64,000 nt of DNA from NCBI GenBank assembly GCA_016719105.1, contig JADKAQ010000008.1:124001-188000 (forward strand), given 5' to 3'. The notes under the pieces were generated by a model. The model made no database searches, was not told where the DNA came from, and saw nothing but the letters and a program-made list of their open reading frames with translations. Of this stretch, positions 32,746-42,713 are shown one piece after another; the first letter of the stretch is position 1; each line of letters begins with the position of its first letter. Source of the stretch: Gemmatimonadota bacterium (GTDB lineage: Bacteria; Gemmatimonadota; Gemmatimonadetes; Gemmatimonadales; Gemmatimonadaceae). Made by a program: the position numbers and the translations under genes.

Positions 32746-34647
32746 TCAGCAGGACACGCACTTGTGGTTGTTCTTCGAGCCGAGGCTCTCCAGCAGCTTC
32801 ACGGTGTCCAGATAGGGGGAGATGCGCTGCACGGGGCCGTTGGCCATGTCGGCCGTGGTCTGCCCGGTGCGCGCCACCGCGGTGACGTCGGCGCCCTTGG
32901 AGACGAGGTACTTGATCATCTCGTTGTCGCCGCGGGCCGCCGCGTGGTGCAGCGGGGTGTAGCCGCTGAAGTCGCGGGCGTTGACGTCGGCACCGAGTTC
33001 CTCGATGAGGAACTTGACCGAGGGGAGCCATCCGTCGGGCACATGGCGGTGGTCGTTGGCGGCGAAACCCTGCCCATAGCCCACGCCGGACGCCGCGTGA
33101 ATGGCGAGTACGCCAGGCCCCCCATCGGGGACAGGCGGGAGTCCTGACGGATCCTCACGCGGCGCGCCGCCCCCCCCGCGACGCGCGCGGGCGACGGGCT
33201 TGATGGTCCCGATCTTGGGGTCGGCGCCAGCCGCCAGCAGCAACTTCATGGCCGCGACGTCGGTGGCGTAGGCCGCGCGGAAGAAGGGCGTGGCACCGGT
33301 GAAGTCGACGCGCAGGTTGTCGCGGTTGTACGTCGTGTACCAGAGCGAGCGCTTGAGGCGTGCGTTGGGGTCGGCCTTGGCCTTGAGCAGCGCGGCCATC
33401 ACCTCGAGGTAGGTCGCCTTCTGTTGCAGCTGATAAGCCGGCTGCGGCGTGCGCGTCGAGGGGGCCCATTCCTTGTTGAGGATCCCGTACAACGGGGCGG
33501 CCCCGGCGTCGCTGGCGAGATTGGGATCGGCCCCGCGCGCGAGGAGCGCCATGGCGGCGTCGTACTGTCCGTTGATGGCGGCCATGAGGAGCGGCGAGGT
33601 GTGGTCGCCCGCGCTCACCAGGTTGACGCTGGCCCCGCCATCCAGCAGGGCCGCGATCACCTCGGCATGCCCTTCCCTCACCGCCAGCAGCAACGCCGAG
33701 TGCCCGCCCTGCGGGCCGAGGAGTTCGGTGTAGCCCGGCGAGTCGTCGTCGAGTCCCGGCCCGCCCTGCGCCGCCAGTCGCGCCTCTTCGGCGGCCGACG
33801 CCGCGGCCGCACTGGCGAGGGCCGTGGCCGTCGCCGATTCGCGCTCGGTCGCCCGTGCCGCCTGCACGGCAGCCTGCACCTGACGGGCGTCGGGCTGCCA
33901 GTTGGGGTCTTTCGCCTTGCCCTGCGCCTCGCGCAGCTGCGCGAGCACGGCATTGCGCGTGTTCTTGGCCTGCCGGTCCTGGGCCGAGCTGGCCATCGGG
34001 TCGATGGTGCGGGCCCGGAGGTCGGGCGTGGCCCCGCGCGCGAGCAGGGCGCGCACGGCCGGCGCGCGCCCACGGGCGCTGGCCACCATCAGCGGCGTCT
34101 GCCCCCACAACGGCTCGGACGCGTTGACGTCGGCGCCGGCCGCGACGAGCGCATGCACCACCGCCGCGTCGCCGCCCATCGCCGCCAGATGCAACGCCGA
34201 CACCCCGTCCGTGGTGACCGCCCGGGCATCGGCGCCCGACGCGAGCAGCGCCTTCACGATCGGTGCGCTACCGCCCTGGCTGGCCACGTGCAGCGGCGTG
34301 TACGCCCCGATGCGCGTCGTGGCCTTCACGTTCGCCTTGGCGCGCAGCAGGAGGGTGGCCAGCGCCACGTCGCCGCGGCTCGCCGCCCAGTGCAGCGCGG
34401 TCATCCCGTCGCCCTGCGCCCCGTTCACGTCACTCCCCTTGGCCAACAACGCCCGCACCGCCGCCGCATCGCCACGCATGGCGGCATCCGCGACCGGGGC
34501 GACGGGAGCGGCGGGCGTCGACGCAATGCGCGCCGACACCGGGAGGTGCAACGACAGGCGGGGGAAGGCGCCAGCGCTCGACGCCGGAAGCGCCAGCGCC
34601 AGCACCCCCACGATACGCAGCGACTGCGCGGTTCGATCTCGTCTCAT
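32746..34647 (-). CDS. Secreted ankyrin-repeat protein
   Basis: 633 residues with a signal peptide (IVGVLALALPASSAGAF). At least nine ankyrin repeats are readable, in two blocks (about 55-215 and 310-600): GMTALHWAASRGDVALATLLL, YTPLHVASQGGSAPIVKALL, VSALHLAAMGGDAAVVHALV, QTPLMVASARGRAPAVRALL, then HSALLLAVREGHAEVIAALL and YTPLHHAAARGDNEMIKYLV. They are split by an Ala-rich helical insert (about 225-290). The C-terminus ends KNNHKCVSC. Such proteins accompany DUF1592/DUF1552 pairs in related genomes (from memory). It is the last gene of that run, about 90 bp from DUF1552. Confidence 0.88.
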   Translation of the reverse strand: MRRDRTAQSLRIVGVLALALPASSAGAFPRLSLHLPVSARIASTPAAPVAPVADAAMRGDAAAVRALLAKGSDVNGAQGDGMTALHWAASRGDVALATLLLRAKANVKATTRIGAYTPLHVASQGGSAPIVKALLASGADARAVTTDGVSALHLAAMGGDAAVVHALVAAGADVNASEPLWGQTPLMVASARGRAPAVRALLARGATPDLRARTIDPMASSAQDRQAKNTRNAVLAQLREAQGKAKDPNWQPDARQVQAAVQAARATERESATATALASAAAASAAEEARLAAQGGPGLDDDSPGYTELLGPQGGHSALLLAVREGHAEVIAALLDGGASVNLVSAGDHTSPLLMAAINGQYDAAMALLARGADPNLASDAGAAPLYGILNKEWAPSTRTPQPAYQLQQKATYLEVMAALLKAKADPNARLKRSLWYTTYNRDNLRVDFTGATPFFRAAYATDVAAMKLLLAAGADPKIGTIKPVARARRGGGGAPREDPSGLPPVPDGGPGVLAIHAASGVGYGQGFAANDHRHVPDGWLPSVKFLIEELGADVNARDFSGYTPLHHAAARGDNEMIKYLVSKGADVTAVARTGQTTADMANGPVQRISPYLDTVKLLESLGSKNNHKCVSC

Positions 34648-34740
34648 CGTTCTCGTCAGGCTCGTGTCAGGGCGCGCGCTCCGTCAGCGGGCGACGCCGC
34701 AGCCCGTCGGGGCGCCGGGCGTTCCGCGGAATGCGTCGGG

Positions 34741-36122
34741 TCAGAACGTGAACTCGCCGGTGCTGTCGCCAAAGCTCTGCAGGTCGTCCATCCCGAGCTT
34801 GTGCATGAGCGACAGCATCGCGTTGGCCATCGGCGTCCCATCGGGCGCCTTGAGGTGCTGGTTGCCGGCAAACTTGCCGTTGCCGCCGCCGAGCAGGATG
34901 AGCGGACAGCGACGGTGGTTGTGCGTGTTGCTGTCGGACATGGGCGAGCCATACACGATGGTCGTCTTGTCGAGCAGCGACTTCTCGCCGTCCATCGTCG
35001 ACTGGAGCTTGTCCAGCAGGTACGGGAGGAGGCTCACGTGATAGCGGTTGATCTCGGCGAACTCCTTCACGCGCGCCGGGTTGTTGCCATGGTGCGAGGC
35101 GGGGTGGAAGCCGGTCATGATGCCGCTGTCGGGGTACACGCGGGCCGAGGCATCGCGCCCCATCTTGAACGAGAAGACGCGCGTCATGTCGGACTGCAGC
35201 GCCAGCACCTGCAAGTCGAACATGAGCTTCACATGCTCGCCGAACGAATCGGGGACCCCCGCCGGCGCGCCGGCGAGGTCGCGCACCTCGCCGCTGGAGT
35301 TGCGCTTCTCGACCTGCTGGATGCGGCGTTCGATCTCGCGGATGTTGTCGAGGTACTGGTCCATGCGCGCGCGGTCGCTGGCGCCGAGTTCGCGCTTGAG
35401 CTGCGCCACACGCGCGGTGATCCAGTCGAGCACACTCCCCGTGCTGCGCGTCCGCGCCGCGCGCTCTGCCGGCGTGCCTCCCGTGCCGAAGAGCTGCTCG
35501 AAGGCGACGCGCGGGTCGCGGATCATCGGGAGCGGTTCGGTGGGCGACGCCCACGAGATGGAGTCGGTGTACATGCACGAGTAGCCGTACGCGCAGCCGC
35601 CGGCGCGGTCCAGCGGCTCGATGCACAGCTGCATGGACGGGATCGGCGTCGCCTGCCCGAAGCGCTGGGCGTACATCTGGTCGAGCGACGTCCCCACGTA
35701 GATGTCCGAGCCCTCGGTCTGCGTGGGGTGCGCCTGCGTGAGGAAGACGGCGCTGGACCGGAAGTGATCGCCGCCGATCTCTTCGGACTTGTAGGCCTCG
35801 GCCATGCGCACGTCGGTGTTGCTGACGATGGTGAGGTACTTGCGCCAGGGCTCGAGCGGGGAGAGCGAGGTGGCGCCCAGGTCGAAGGCACTCCCGGTCG
35901 TGGGCGGCGCCCACAGGTGCTCGGTGAGGCCGAAGGGCGAGCAGCCGGCGGCGCCGTGCACCATCTCGAGGCAAAGGAGGCGCGCGGGGTCGGCGGCGCC
36001 GCCACGCGTCCCCCAACGCTGCGCAGCGGCGCCATGGCGTCGAGGTAGGGGAGTGCCACCATGGCCCCCATTCCCTTGAGGAAGGTGCGGCGCGGGAGGG
36101 GCTGACGGGTGATGATCGCCAT
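34741..36122 (-). CDS. DUF1552 protein (Tat-type signal), one-base frameshift near 36010
   Basis: From ATG 36122 the reading is MAIITRQPLPRRTFLKGMGA, a twin-arginine signal (RRTFLKG), then ALPYLDAMAPLRSVG. The frame then breaks at about 36000-36020, and the body (LCLEMVHGAAGCSPFGLTEH through QSFGDSTGEFTF) continues in another frame, consistent with one missing base. About 460 residues in total, the usual size. SNTDVRMAEAY, EGSDIYVGTSLDQ, DKTTIVYGSPMSDSN and HNHRRCPLILLGG are family-typical. The function is unknown; the family is always found with DUF1592-type cytochrome proteins in Planctomycetes and relatives. Starts 20 bases after the DUF1592 stop. Confidence 0.85.
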
Positions 36123-36142
36123 CGGGTAAGTCCTCGGGTTCC

Positions 36143-38569
36143 TCAGCGGGACGACGACGGCGCGCCCTGCAGCGCGTCGGTCGCCTTGGTCGCGGCATCC
36201 TCGACGCGCTGCATGCGGAAGGCCGGGCTTCGCACGACGCCGAGAATGTAGGCCGACATCTTGTGGTCCTGCGCCGCCGCGTCGCGCACGATCTGGCGCA
36301 CGGTCGGCATGTCGTACGCTTCCACGCGGCGTCCGACGGCGTACGCCATCAGGTTGCGCGTGAAGGTGCGCAGGAGGGTTTCCTCGCGGCGCAGGAGGGC
36401 CGCTTGCAGCTGGTTGAGGTTCTGCGCCTTCGTGCCGTCCCACAGGTCGCCGCGCGAGTCGATCGGCATGCCGTTGTCGCGCAGGCGCACGCGCCCGGTG
36501 ACGTCGAACTGCTCCATCGCCAGCCCGATCGGGTCCATCATCTTGTGGCAGGAGCTGCAGGCGGGGTTCTTCCGGTGCTCCTCCATGCGTTCGCGCACGG
36601 TGAGGAGGCGGGCCCCCTGGTTCCCCGGCGTCGCCTCGAGGTCGGGGACCCCCGGCGGCGGCGGCGGCGGCGGTGAGTTGAGCAGCACCTCCATCACCCA
36701 CTTGCCGCGCTCGACCGCCGAGGTGCGCGTGGCGTGCGAGGTGAGGGTGAGGACGCTGGCGTGCCCCAGGAGCCCCCGGCGCAGGGTATCGCTGTATTGC
36801 ACCCGACGGAACTGGTCGCCGGCGACATTGGGAATGCCGTAGTGCTGCGCCAACCGTTCGTTCACGAAGGTGTAGTCGGCGCGATAGAGGTCGAGCACAT
36901 TGCGATCGCCGCGCACGAGATCGTCGAAGAAGATCTCGGTCTCGCGGCGCATGGCGCGGCGCAGCTGCTCGTCGAAGTCCGGATACTGGCGGACGTCAGG
37001 CTGCACGATGTCGAGGTCCGGCAGCCGCAACCACTGCGCGGCAAAGCGCGTCGAGAGCGCGCTGGCCCGCGGGTCGGCGAGCATGCGGCGCACTTCGCGC
37101 TCGAGCCCGGCCGGCTGCGACAGCGCCCCACGCTGGGCGGCGGCGAGGAGCGCACGGTCGGGCGGGGATGACCAGAGGAAGAACGAGAGGCGCGAGGCCA
37201 GGTCGATGTCGCGCAGGCGATACGCCTTGCCCGCCGTTGCATCTGCCGGCGCGCGTTCGAAGCGGAAGACGAAGTCGGGCGAGGCGAGGAGCCCCTCCAG
37301 CGCGCCGCGCACACCGGCCTCGAAGCCACCGTCGGCGCTGGCGGCGTCGTACAGCGACATCAGGCCGCGGCGATCTTCGTCGGTGAGCGGGCGGCGATAG
37401 GCCTCGGTCGCAAGGCGCGTGATGATTGACTGCGCGCACGGGCGCGCCTGCGCCGGCGTGGCCGGCCGACAGGTGAGCAGTCGGCGACGCACGGGCGTTT
37501 CGGACACTCCCGTGGTGACAAACGGTCCCTTGACGGTGACGTCGCGCAGGTGCGGCAGGAGCGAGAAGCCGTATGCCGTCGCATTCGACGTGCTGCTCAG
37601 CGAATACTTGAGCGGGGAGATGAGGTCCTGCACCACCCCCTGGAAGCCGGGCGGGACGAAGGCGGCCGAGACACGGTGCGGACCCGCCGTCACGCGCACG
37701 GGATCGGTCGACATCGAGACGCCATTGGGATCCGAGGCGTGCATGAAACGATCGATGTCGAGGAGCGCGGCGCGCTCGCCGTCGATGGACACCTCGAGCT
37801 TCTCGCCGCGTGCGAGGCCGCCGGCAAAGGCGCCGGTGGTCTCGTGGAAGAAGTTCATCGTGAAGCGATACTCGCCGTCGGCGGGGAAGATGTGTTCCAC
37901 CGAGATCCCCCCGCGCGTGCCGAACGGTGTTCCCTCGACGTGCTCCACCTGCGACGCCGTCTTGGGGACCGTGTACGTGTGCGACGCGGCGCTGGCCCTG
38001 GGGTTCCCCATGGCGAGCCAGCTGATGTCGCTCGCTGCCCGCAGGTAGCCGTCGAGCAGCGTGGGCGAGAGCGCCTGCACGTCGGCGATGTTGTCGAAGT
38101 TGTCGCTCTTGGTATCGGGCGGGAGGTAGATGCCGGCGTCGAGCTCCAGGCCGAGCAGTTGCTTCACCGACGCGCGATACTCGGCGCGGTTGAGGCGCTG
38201 GAAGGTGCGGTGGCCGGGGTTGGGGTTGGCCGCGAAGGCCGAGTCGAGTTGCAGCTCGAGCGACTGCACGAGCGCCGCGATCGTGTCGGGGGCGGGGCGC
38301 GCCGAGCCCGGTGGGGGCATCATTCCCGAGCGCAGCTTGGCGATCACCTTCTCGGCGACCTCGGACTGCGCGGGGGCGGTCCCGACGTCAAAGGCCGACA
38401 GCGAGAGATTGCCGCGCTTGGCCGTGGGGTTGTGACACCGCCCGCAATACTGCTTGACGACGGCGTTGAGTTCGGCCGGTGCGGGACGCGGCGGCGTTCG
38501 TGAGTTGGTGTGCTCCGGGAGCACCAGCACCAGTCCGAGCGTCACGGCCAGCGCGGGCAACGTCTTCAT
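36143..38569 (-). CDS. DUF1592/DUF1588/DUF1595-type protein with N-terminal cytochrome c motif
   Basis: 808 residues with a signal peptide (ALAVTLGLVLVLPE). VVKQYCGRCHNPTAKRG (about 43-59) is a haem-binding CxxCH in a Planctomycete-type cytochrome c domain. The following blocks match DUF1587 (FQRLNRAEYRASVKQLLG), DUF1595, DUF1592 (RFAAQWLRLPDLD), DUF1588 (RRGLLGHASVLTLTSHATRTS, KNPACSSCHKMMDPIG: a second CxxCH) and DUF1585 (TFTRNLMAYAVGRRVE). A DUF-carbohydrate-binding insert lies near 220-310. Probably a periplasmic redox protein acting on polymeric material together with DUF1552. ATG 38569 was chosen for the signal peptide. Confidence 0.88.
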   Translation of the reverse strand: MKTLPALAVTLGLVLVLPEHTNSRTPPRPAPAELNAVVKQYCGRCHNPTAKRGNLSLSAFDVGTAPAQSEVAEKVIAKLRSGMMPPPGSARPAPDTIAALVQSLELQLDSAFAANPNPGHRTFQRLNRAEYRASVKQLLGLELDAGIYLPPDTKSDNFDNIADVQALSPTLLDGYLRAASDISWLAMGNPRASAASHTYTVPKTASQVEHVEGTPFGTRGGISVEHIFPADGEYRFTMNFFHETTGAFAGGLARGEKLEVSIDGERAALLDIDRFMHASDPNGVSMSTDPVRVTAGPHRVSAAFVPPGFQGVVQDLISPLKYSLSSTSNATAYGFSLLPHLRDVTVKGPFVTTGVSETPVRRRLLTCRPATPAQARPCAQSIITRLATEAYRRPLTDEDRRGLMSLYDAASADGGFEAGVRGALEGLLASPDFVFRFERAPADATAGKAYRLRDIDLASRLSFFLWSSPPDRALLAAAQRGALSQPAGLEREVRRMLADPRASALSTRFAAQWLRLPDLDIVQPDVRQYPDFDEQLRRAMRRETEIFFDDLVRGDRNVLDLYRADYTFVNERLAQHYGIPNVAGDQFRRVQYSDTLRRGLLGHASVLTLTSHATRTSAVERGKWVMEVLLNSPPPPPPPGVPDLEATPGNQGARLLTVRERMEEHRKNPACSSCHKMMDPIGLAMEQFDVTGRVRLRDNGMPIDSRGDLWDGTKAQNLNQLQAALLRREETLLRTFTRNLMAYAVGRRVEAYDMPTVRQIVRDAAAQDHKMSAYILGVVRSPAFRMQRVEDAATKATDALQGAPSSSR

Positions 38570-38813
38570 GCACGACCTCGTTCTCTGGGAACCCATGCCT
38601 GCGGGTCAAGCCGGGCGAAGTTGCCCCCCGGTCGCGCCCCCCCGCAAGCCTCGACACGATCACACCAAAGGTCGACGGCTCCGGGCGAGCGCCGATGCGC
38701 GAGATGCCCTGCTGCCCGCGTCGTGGGATGACGACTGGTTGACGACGTGGGTGACGGCGCCGAAGTTGGTCGGCATTGGTCCCTGTGCGCCCTGCACCCT
38801 GACGTCTCCTGGC

Positions 38814-39185
38814 ATGCGGCTGGTTCGCCTCGTTGGACTCTTCGTCTTCTCACTGGCGTTGGGGAGCCTCACCCCCGCGGGGGTTTCCGCGCAGCAGGGC
38901 GACAGCCTGGCGGCCCAGGCGACGATGGAAACGTTTGCAAGGACCCACGCCGCAATCGCCGCCCTGCGCGACCGCGTCCAAGCCGAGCTGGCGGAACCCA
39001 AGAGCAAGAAGCCGGAAGTGCAGGCCGAGCTGCGCGAGAAGCTGCGCACCGAGCGCCTCCGACTGCTCAAGGAACACGGGCTCACCGAAGACGCCTTCAC
39101 GCGGCTCACGCATCGCGTGGCGGTCGACGACGAGGCTCGCAAGGCGTTCGAGGCGGCGCTGGCCAGGTTGGCCGAGAAGAAGTAG
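38814..39185 (+). CDS. Small secreted helical protein (DUF4168-like)
   Basis: 123 residues. The signal peptide is LVGLFVFSLALGSLTPAGVSAQ. The mature protein is an amphipathic helix pair (FARTHAAIAALRDRVQAELA; VQAELREKLRTERLRLLKEHG) and then a short helix (DEARKAFEAALARLAEKK). The FA-x-A-x-IAxLRD pattern resembles DUF4168 proteins. Function unknown. It lies alone between two minus-strand operons. Confidence 0.65.
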   Translation: MRLVRLVGLFVFSLALGSLTPAGVSAQQGDSLAAQATMETFARTHAAIAALRDRVQAELAEPKSKKPEVQAELREKLRTERLRLLKEHGLTEDAFTRLTHRVAVDDEARKAFEAALARLAEKK

Positions 39186-39231
39186 GGGCGGCGGGGCGAC
39201 GACCCGGCGCCTGACACCGACCGCGTGGCGC

Positions 39232-41992
39232 CTAACGACCGCGCAGGAGCGCCCGTCCGCGCGGGTCGGCCTGAAGCGGGGCCAGGTCGCGGAACGCGGA
39301 CCCCGGCAGCCAGGAGTATCCCTCGACGCCGTGATTGATGGCCGCGGTGAGGTGGATGACCGCCTGCTCGGTGTCGCCGGCGATGGCGGCGAGGCGCGCC
39401 TGATACGCGAGGTACTCGCCGGTCTGGCGCGGCGTCGCCCGGCCGAGCCAGCGCTGCGCGCTGTCGCGCTCGCCGCGACGGGCGGCCACGAGCGCCGCGA
39501 GGCCGCGATAGAGCAACCGGTCCGGGTTCTCGTTCGCCAGCGACTCGAAGTAGGGGCGCGCGGCCTGGTAGTCGCCCAGGTCGTAGAAGACGCTCCCGAG
39601 CCAGTAGCGGTGCGCGCGATCGGTGGGCATCGCGACGAGGCGGTTGGAGAGCCACGCGACGGCGCGATTGCCGAGGCGACGCCCGTCGGCTTCGCGCCCG
39701 CGGCGGCAGCTCCTCCGTGGCGACCACCATCGCCGCCCCCTGCGACCAATAAACGTTGGCCGGAAGGGAGTCCCACGCGGCGAGCACCGAATCGATGCGG
39801 GCCACGTCGCCCATGGAGGCGAGGGCGCGCGCTTCGAGGACGAGTGCCACTCGGCGATCGGGGTAGCGTCGCGCCATCTCGCGCGCCGCTGCGAGTTCCT
39901 CGTCGTGTCGCCCGAGCATGTAGGCGGCGTGTGCCCGCTGCGTCCAGTATGAGCTCCACCCGCGTAGTTCGCCGCGATCCGGGTCCATCGACGTCAGCAC
40001 CTGGCGCGCGGCACGCGCGTAGCCGGCGTTGAGCAGGGCCGCTGCGTAGTCGTAGCCGCCGCGGGAATTGGGCGCCGCCGCCACCGCCCGCTGGATCGCG
40101 GCACGCGCCGCCTCGCCGTCGCCGGCCAGCAGCGCCTCGAGGTAGCGCATCGACGACTCGTGGTACGTCCCGAGATCGCGCCGTTGCAGCCGGGCGCGCG
40201 CGACGAGCGATTCGGCCACAGCGTAGTCCCCGACGTTCCAGGCGGCGCGCGCCGCCATGAACAGCGACAGGGTGAACGTCGTGTCGCGTGCGAAGGCATC
40301 GCGGAACGATGCGAGCGACTCGGCGTAGCGCTGCGCGACGAAGTGATCGGAGCCGATGTCGTACGCCTGATACGCCGAGAAGGAGGGGGGCGAGTGGGAA
40401 AGGCCGGGGAGCGACGCGACGCGCTCGTCGCGCATCGAGGCCACGGCGCCCATGACCCGGTCCCGCAGTTGCGCGATCCCGGCTTCGGTGCTGTCGAAGG
40501 GGACGATGACGGCGGGGAGCGAAGCGATCTGCCGCCCCGAGCCCGCATCGATGAGCGCCCCATGGAAGTGGAGCGAATCGCGCCGCCGATAGATCGACCC
40601 GGTGACGATCGTCCCGGCGTGGACCTCATCGCGAAGCGATGCAACGAGCGGAGCGCCGGCCGCCGTCGCGCGATCGGAGGCGAGGCGCGCCTCGGACCAC
40701 GGGACGACGCGCACCAGCCCGGTGCGTTGCAACCCTTCAGTGACCCAGTCGCCGGCAAAGCGCCCCATGACGTCGAGCGTGCTGTCACCCGTCTCGTTGC
40801 GCAGGACGGCCACCGCCACGGGTTCGGCGATCGTCCCGGGTGCAGTGGCGACCTGCGGTGGCGACGTATCGCCGCGACGCCAGACGGCGAACACCGCCAG
40901 CAGCAACGCCACCGCGACGGTGCCGACCATGGCGAGGGTGCGGCGGTCCGGCCGCGGTGCCTCCCGCGGCGCAGGGTGGGCGCGGGGGATCGATGCCGCG
41001 TTGAGCCACTCCACCACGTCGGTCATCGTGGCCGGGCGCCGGTCGGGAGCGGTGGCCACGCACGCCTGCAGCAGGGCGACGAGCGTCGTGGGAAACTCCG
41101 GGTGCGTCGCCAGGAGGCGCGCGGCCGCTCCTTCGGCGTCGGCGGTAGGGAGCGGCACGCCCGTGAGGAGTTCGATGCCGAGGATCCCCCAGGCATAGAT
41201 GTCGGCGCGCGCGTCGACGTCGGCGGCCCCCACCGCCTGCTCGGGGGCCATGTAGCGGCGCGTGCCTAACGGCAATCCCGGCGTGGTGATCACCAGCGCC
41301 TCGGGCGACTGCTCGAGGAGCTTGGCGATCCCGAAGTCGAGCAGGTACGCGTGGCCGGCGGTGAGCAGGACGTTTTCGGGCTTGAGGTCGCGATGGACGA
41401 TCCCCGCGTCGTGCGCGAACGCCAGCGCCCCGGCCACGTCACACAGGATCGACAACGCCTCTTCCCGCGACGGGCGGCCTCGGCGCAGGCGCTCGCGCAG
41501 CGTCTCGCCCTCCATCCAGGGCATCACGTAGTACAGCAGCCCGTCCGCATCGCCGGAGTCGATGAGCGGGACGATGTGCGGATGGGCGAGCGTGGCGGCG
41601 ATGCGCACCTCGCGCAGGAAGCGATCGGCGCCGAAGAGGTGGGCGATGGATGGATCGAGCACCTTGATGACGACGTCGCGGTCGTGCTTGTGCTCGTGCG
41701 CCTTGAAGACCGTCGCCATGCCGCCGCGCCCGATCTCGTGGGCGATGGCATACGAACCGGCCAGCGCGCTGCCTAACGCCGTGGCGAGCCCTCCCGGGTC
41801 GGGCGCCAAGGCATCGGCGTCGAGGATACCGTCGGAACGGCGCGTGGCCTCGAGCAAGGCTTGCACCTCGCGCAGCAGCGTGGCGTCGCCGTCGCACTCA
41901 TGCTCGAGCCACGATGCACGCTCCGCATCGGGGCGCTCCAGCGCCGCATCGAGGATCGCGAGCGCACGGCGAGCAAGCACGGTGTCTCCCAT
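39232..41992 (-). CDS. Serine/threonine protein kinase with membrane helix and TPR-like tail (frameshifted)
   Basis: About 919 residues once the frame is repaired. Kinase motifs are complete: IGRGGMATVFKA, VVIKVLDP (Lys), HRDLKPENVLL, LDFGIAKL and RRYMAPEQA. One membrane helix (MVGTVAVALLLAVFAVW) is followed by an extracytoplasmic part with a TolB-like segment (PVAVAVLRNETGDSTL, IVTGSIYRRRDSLHF) and TPR-type helices. Near 39715, inside a GCCGCCGCGG run, the frame shifts (one base extra or two missing), and the tail YWLGSVFYDLGDYQAARPYF continues to 39232. Error is likely. Start ATG 41992 overlaps the sigma factor stop as TGATG, so both are one unit; the kinase may respond to envelope signals. 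Confidence 0.85.
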
Positions 41993-42582
41993 CAGGCCTC
42001 CTGCACCGCGTACAGCTGGCGATAGAGCCACGCACGTGCCTTCACCCAGTCACGCTGCACGGTGCGTGTGGTGATGCCGAGCACGTCGGCCGTCTCGTCC
42101 TCGGTGAGTCCGCCGAAATAGCGATACTCCACCACCTGGCGGAGCCGCGCGTCCACATCACCCAACCGCTCCAGCGCATCAAACAGCGCCAGCAGGTCCT
42201 CGGGCGACGTCTGCTGCGCCCCCACGCTGTCGCCGAGCGTCACGCGCACCGCACCGGCACCGCGCTTGTGGGCCCCGCGCCGGCGCGCGTGGTCGATCAA
42301 CACCTGGCGCATGGCCCGAATGGTGATCCCAACGAAGTGCGAGCGATCGGCCGCCGGCACCGGCGACTCGTTCCCCGGCGACATCCCCAGGCGCAACCAC
42401 GCCTCGTGGACCAGGTCGGTCGGGTTGAGCGTGTGATCGGCGCGCTCGCCGGAGAGAATGCGCCCCGCCACCCGGCGCAGTTCATCGTACACCATCGGGA
42501 AGATGCGCTCGCCCGCCTGCGCATCGCCGGCGCGCATGGCCGCCAGCAGTCGCGTGATCTCGGTTGTTTCGGTCTGACTCAT
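41992..42582 (-). CDS. ECF-type RNA polymerase sigma factor
   Basis: 196 residues from ATG 42582. Region 2 (IFPMVYDELRRVAGRILSGE, NPTDLVHEAWLRL) and region 4 (DARLRQVVEYRYFGGLTEDE, ADVLGITTRTVQRDWVKARAWL) are both intact, with a helical insert (PAADRSHFVGITIRAMRQVLIDH, ARRRGAHKRGAG). This pattern fits the ECF group often encoded beside Ser/Thr kinases in Acidobacteria, Planctomycetes and Gemmatimonadota (recollection). No anti-sigma gene is visible; the coupled kinase probably controls it. Divergent from the TPR gene at 42714. Confidence 0.92.
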   Translation of the reverse strand: MSQTETTEITRLLAAMRAGDAQAGERIFPMVYDELRRVAGRILSGERADHTLNPTDLVHEAWLRLGMSPGNESPVPAADRSHFVGITIRAMRQVLIDHARRRGAHKRGAGAVRVTLGDSVGAQQTSPEDLLALFDALERLGDVDARLRQVVEYRYFGGLTEDETADVLGITTRTVQRDWVKARAWLYRQLYAVQEA

Positions 42583-42713
42583 TGCCCTGTTCCCCTGATC
42601 GCGCACGCACACCTGTCGTGATCGGACGGCGTGCTACGCAAGCGGAACGTACCGGGGTCGCGCGCCGCAAGCCACCCTGTGGCTTCGACGCAACCCCCAC
42701 GCTCCGCAGAATC

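Noticed and set aside
33424..36048. An 874-codon plus-strand frame across the ankyrin and DUF1552 genes
   Set aside because: Antisense shadow: it spans two real minus-strand genes and their gap and shows no motif.
38660..39710. Apparent C-terminal extension of the kinase past the frameshift
   Set aside because: After about 39715 this frame is low-complexity Arg/Ala/Pro and runs antisense through the small secreted gene; the TPR-like tail continues in another frame.
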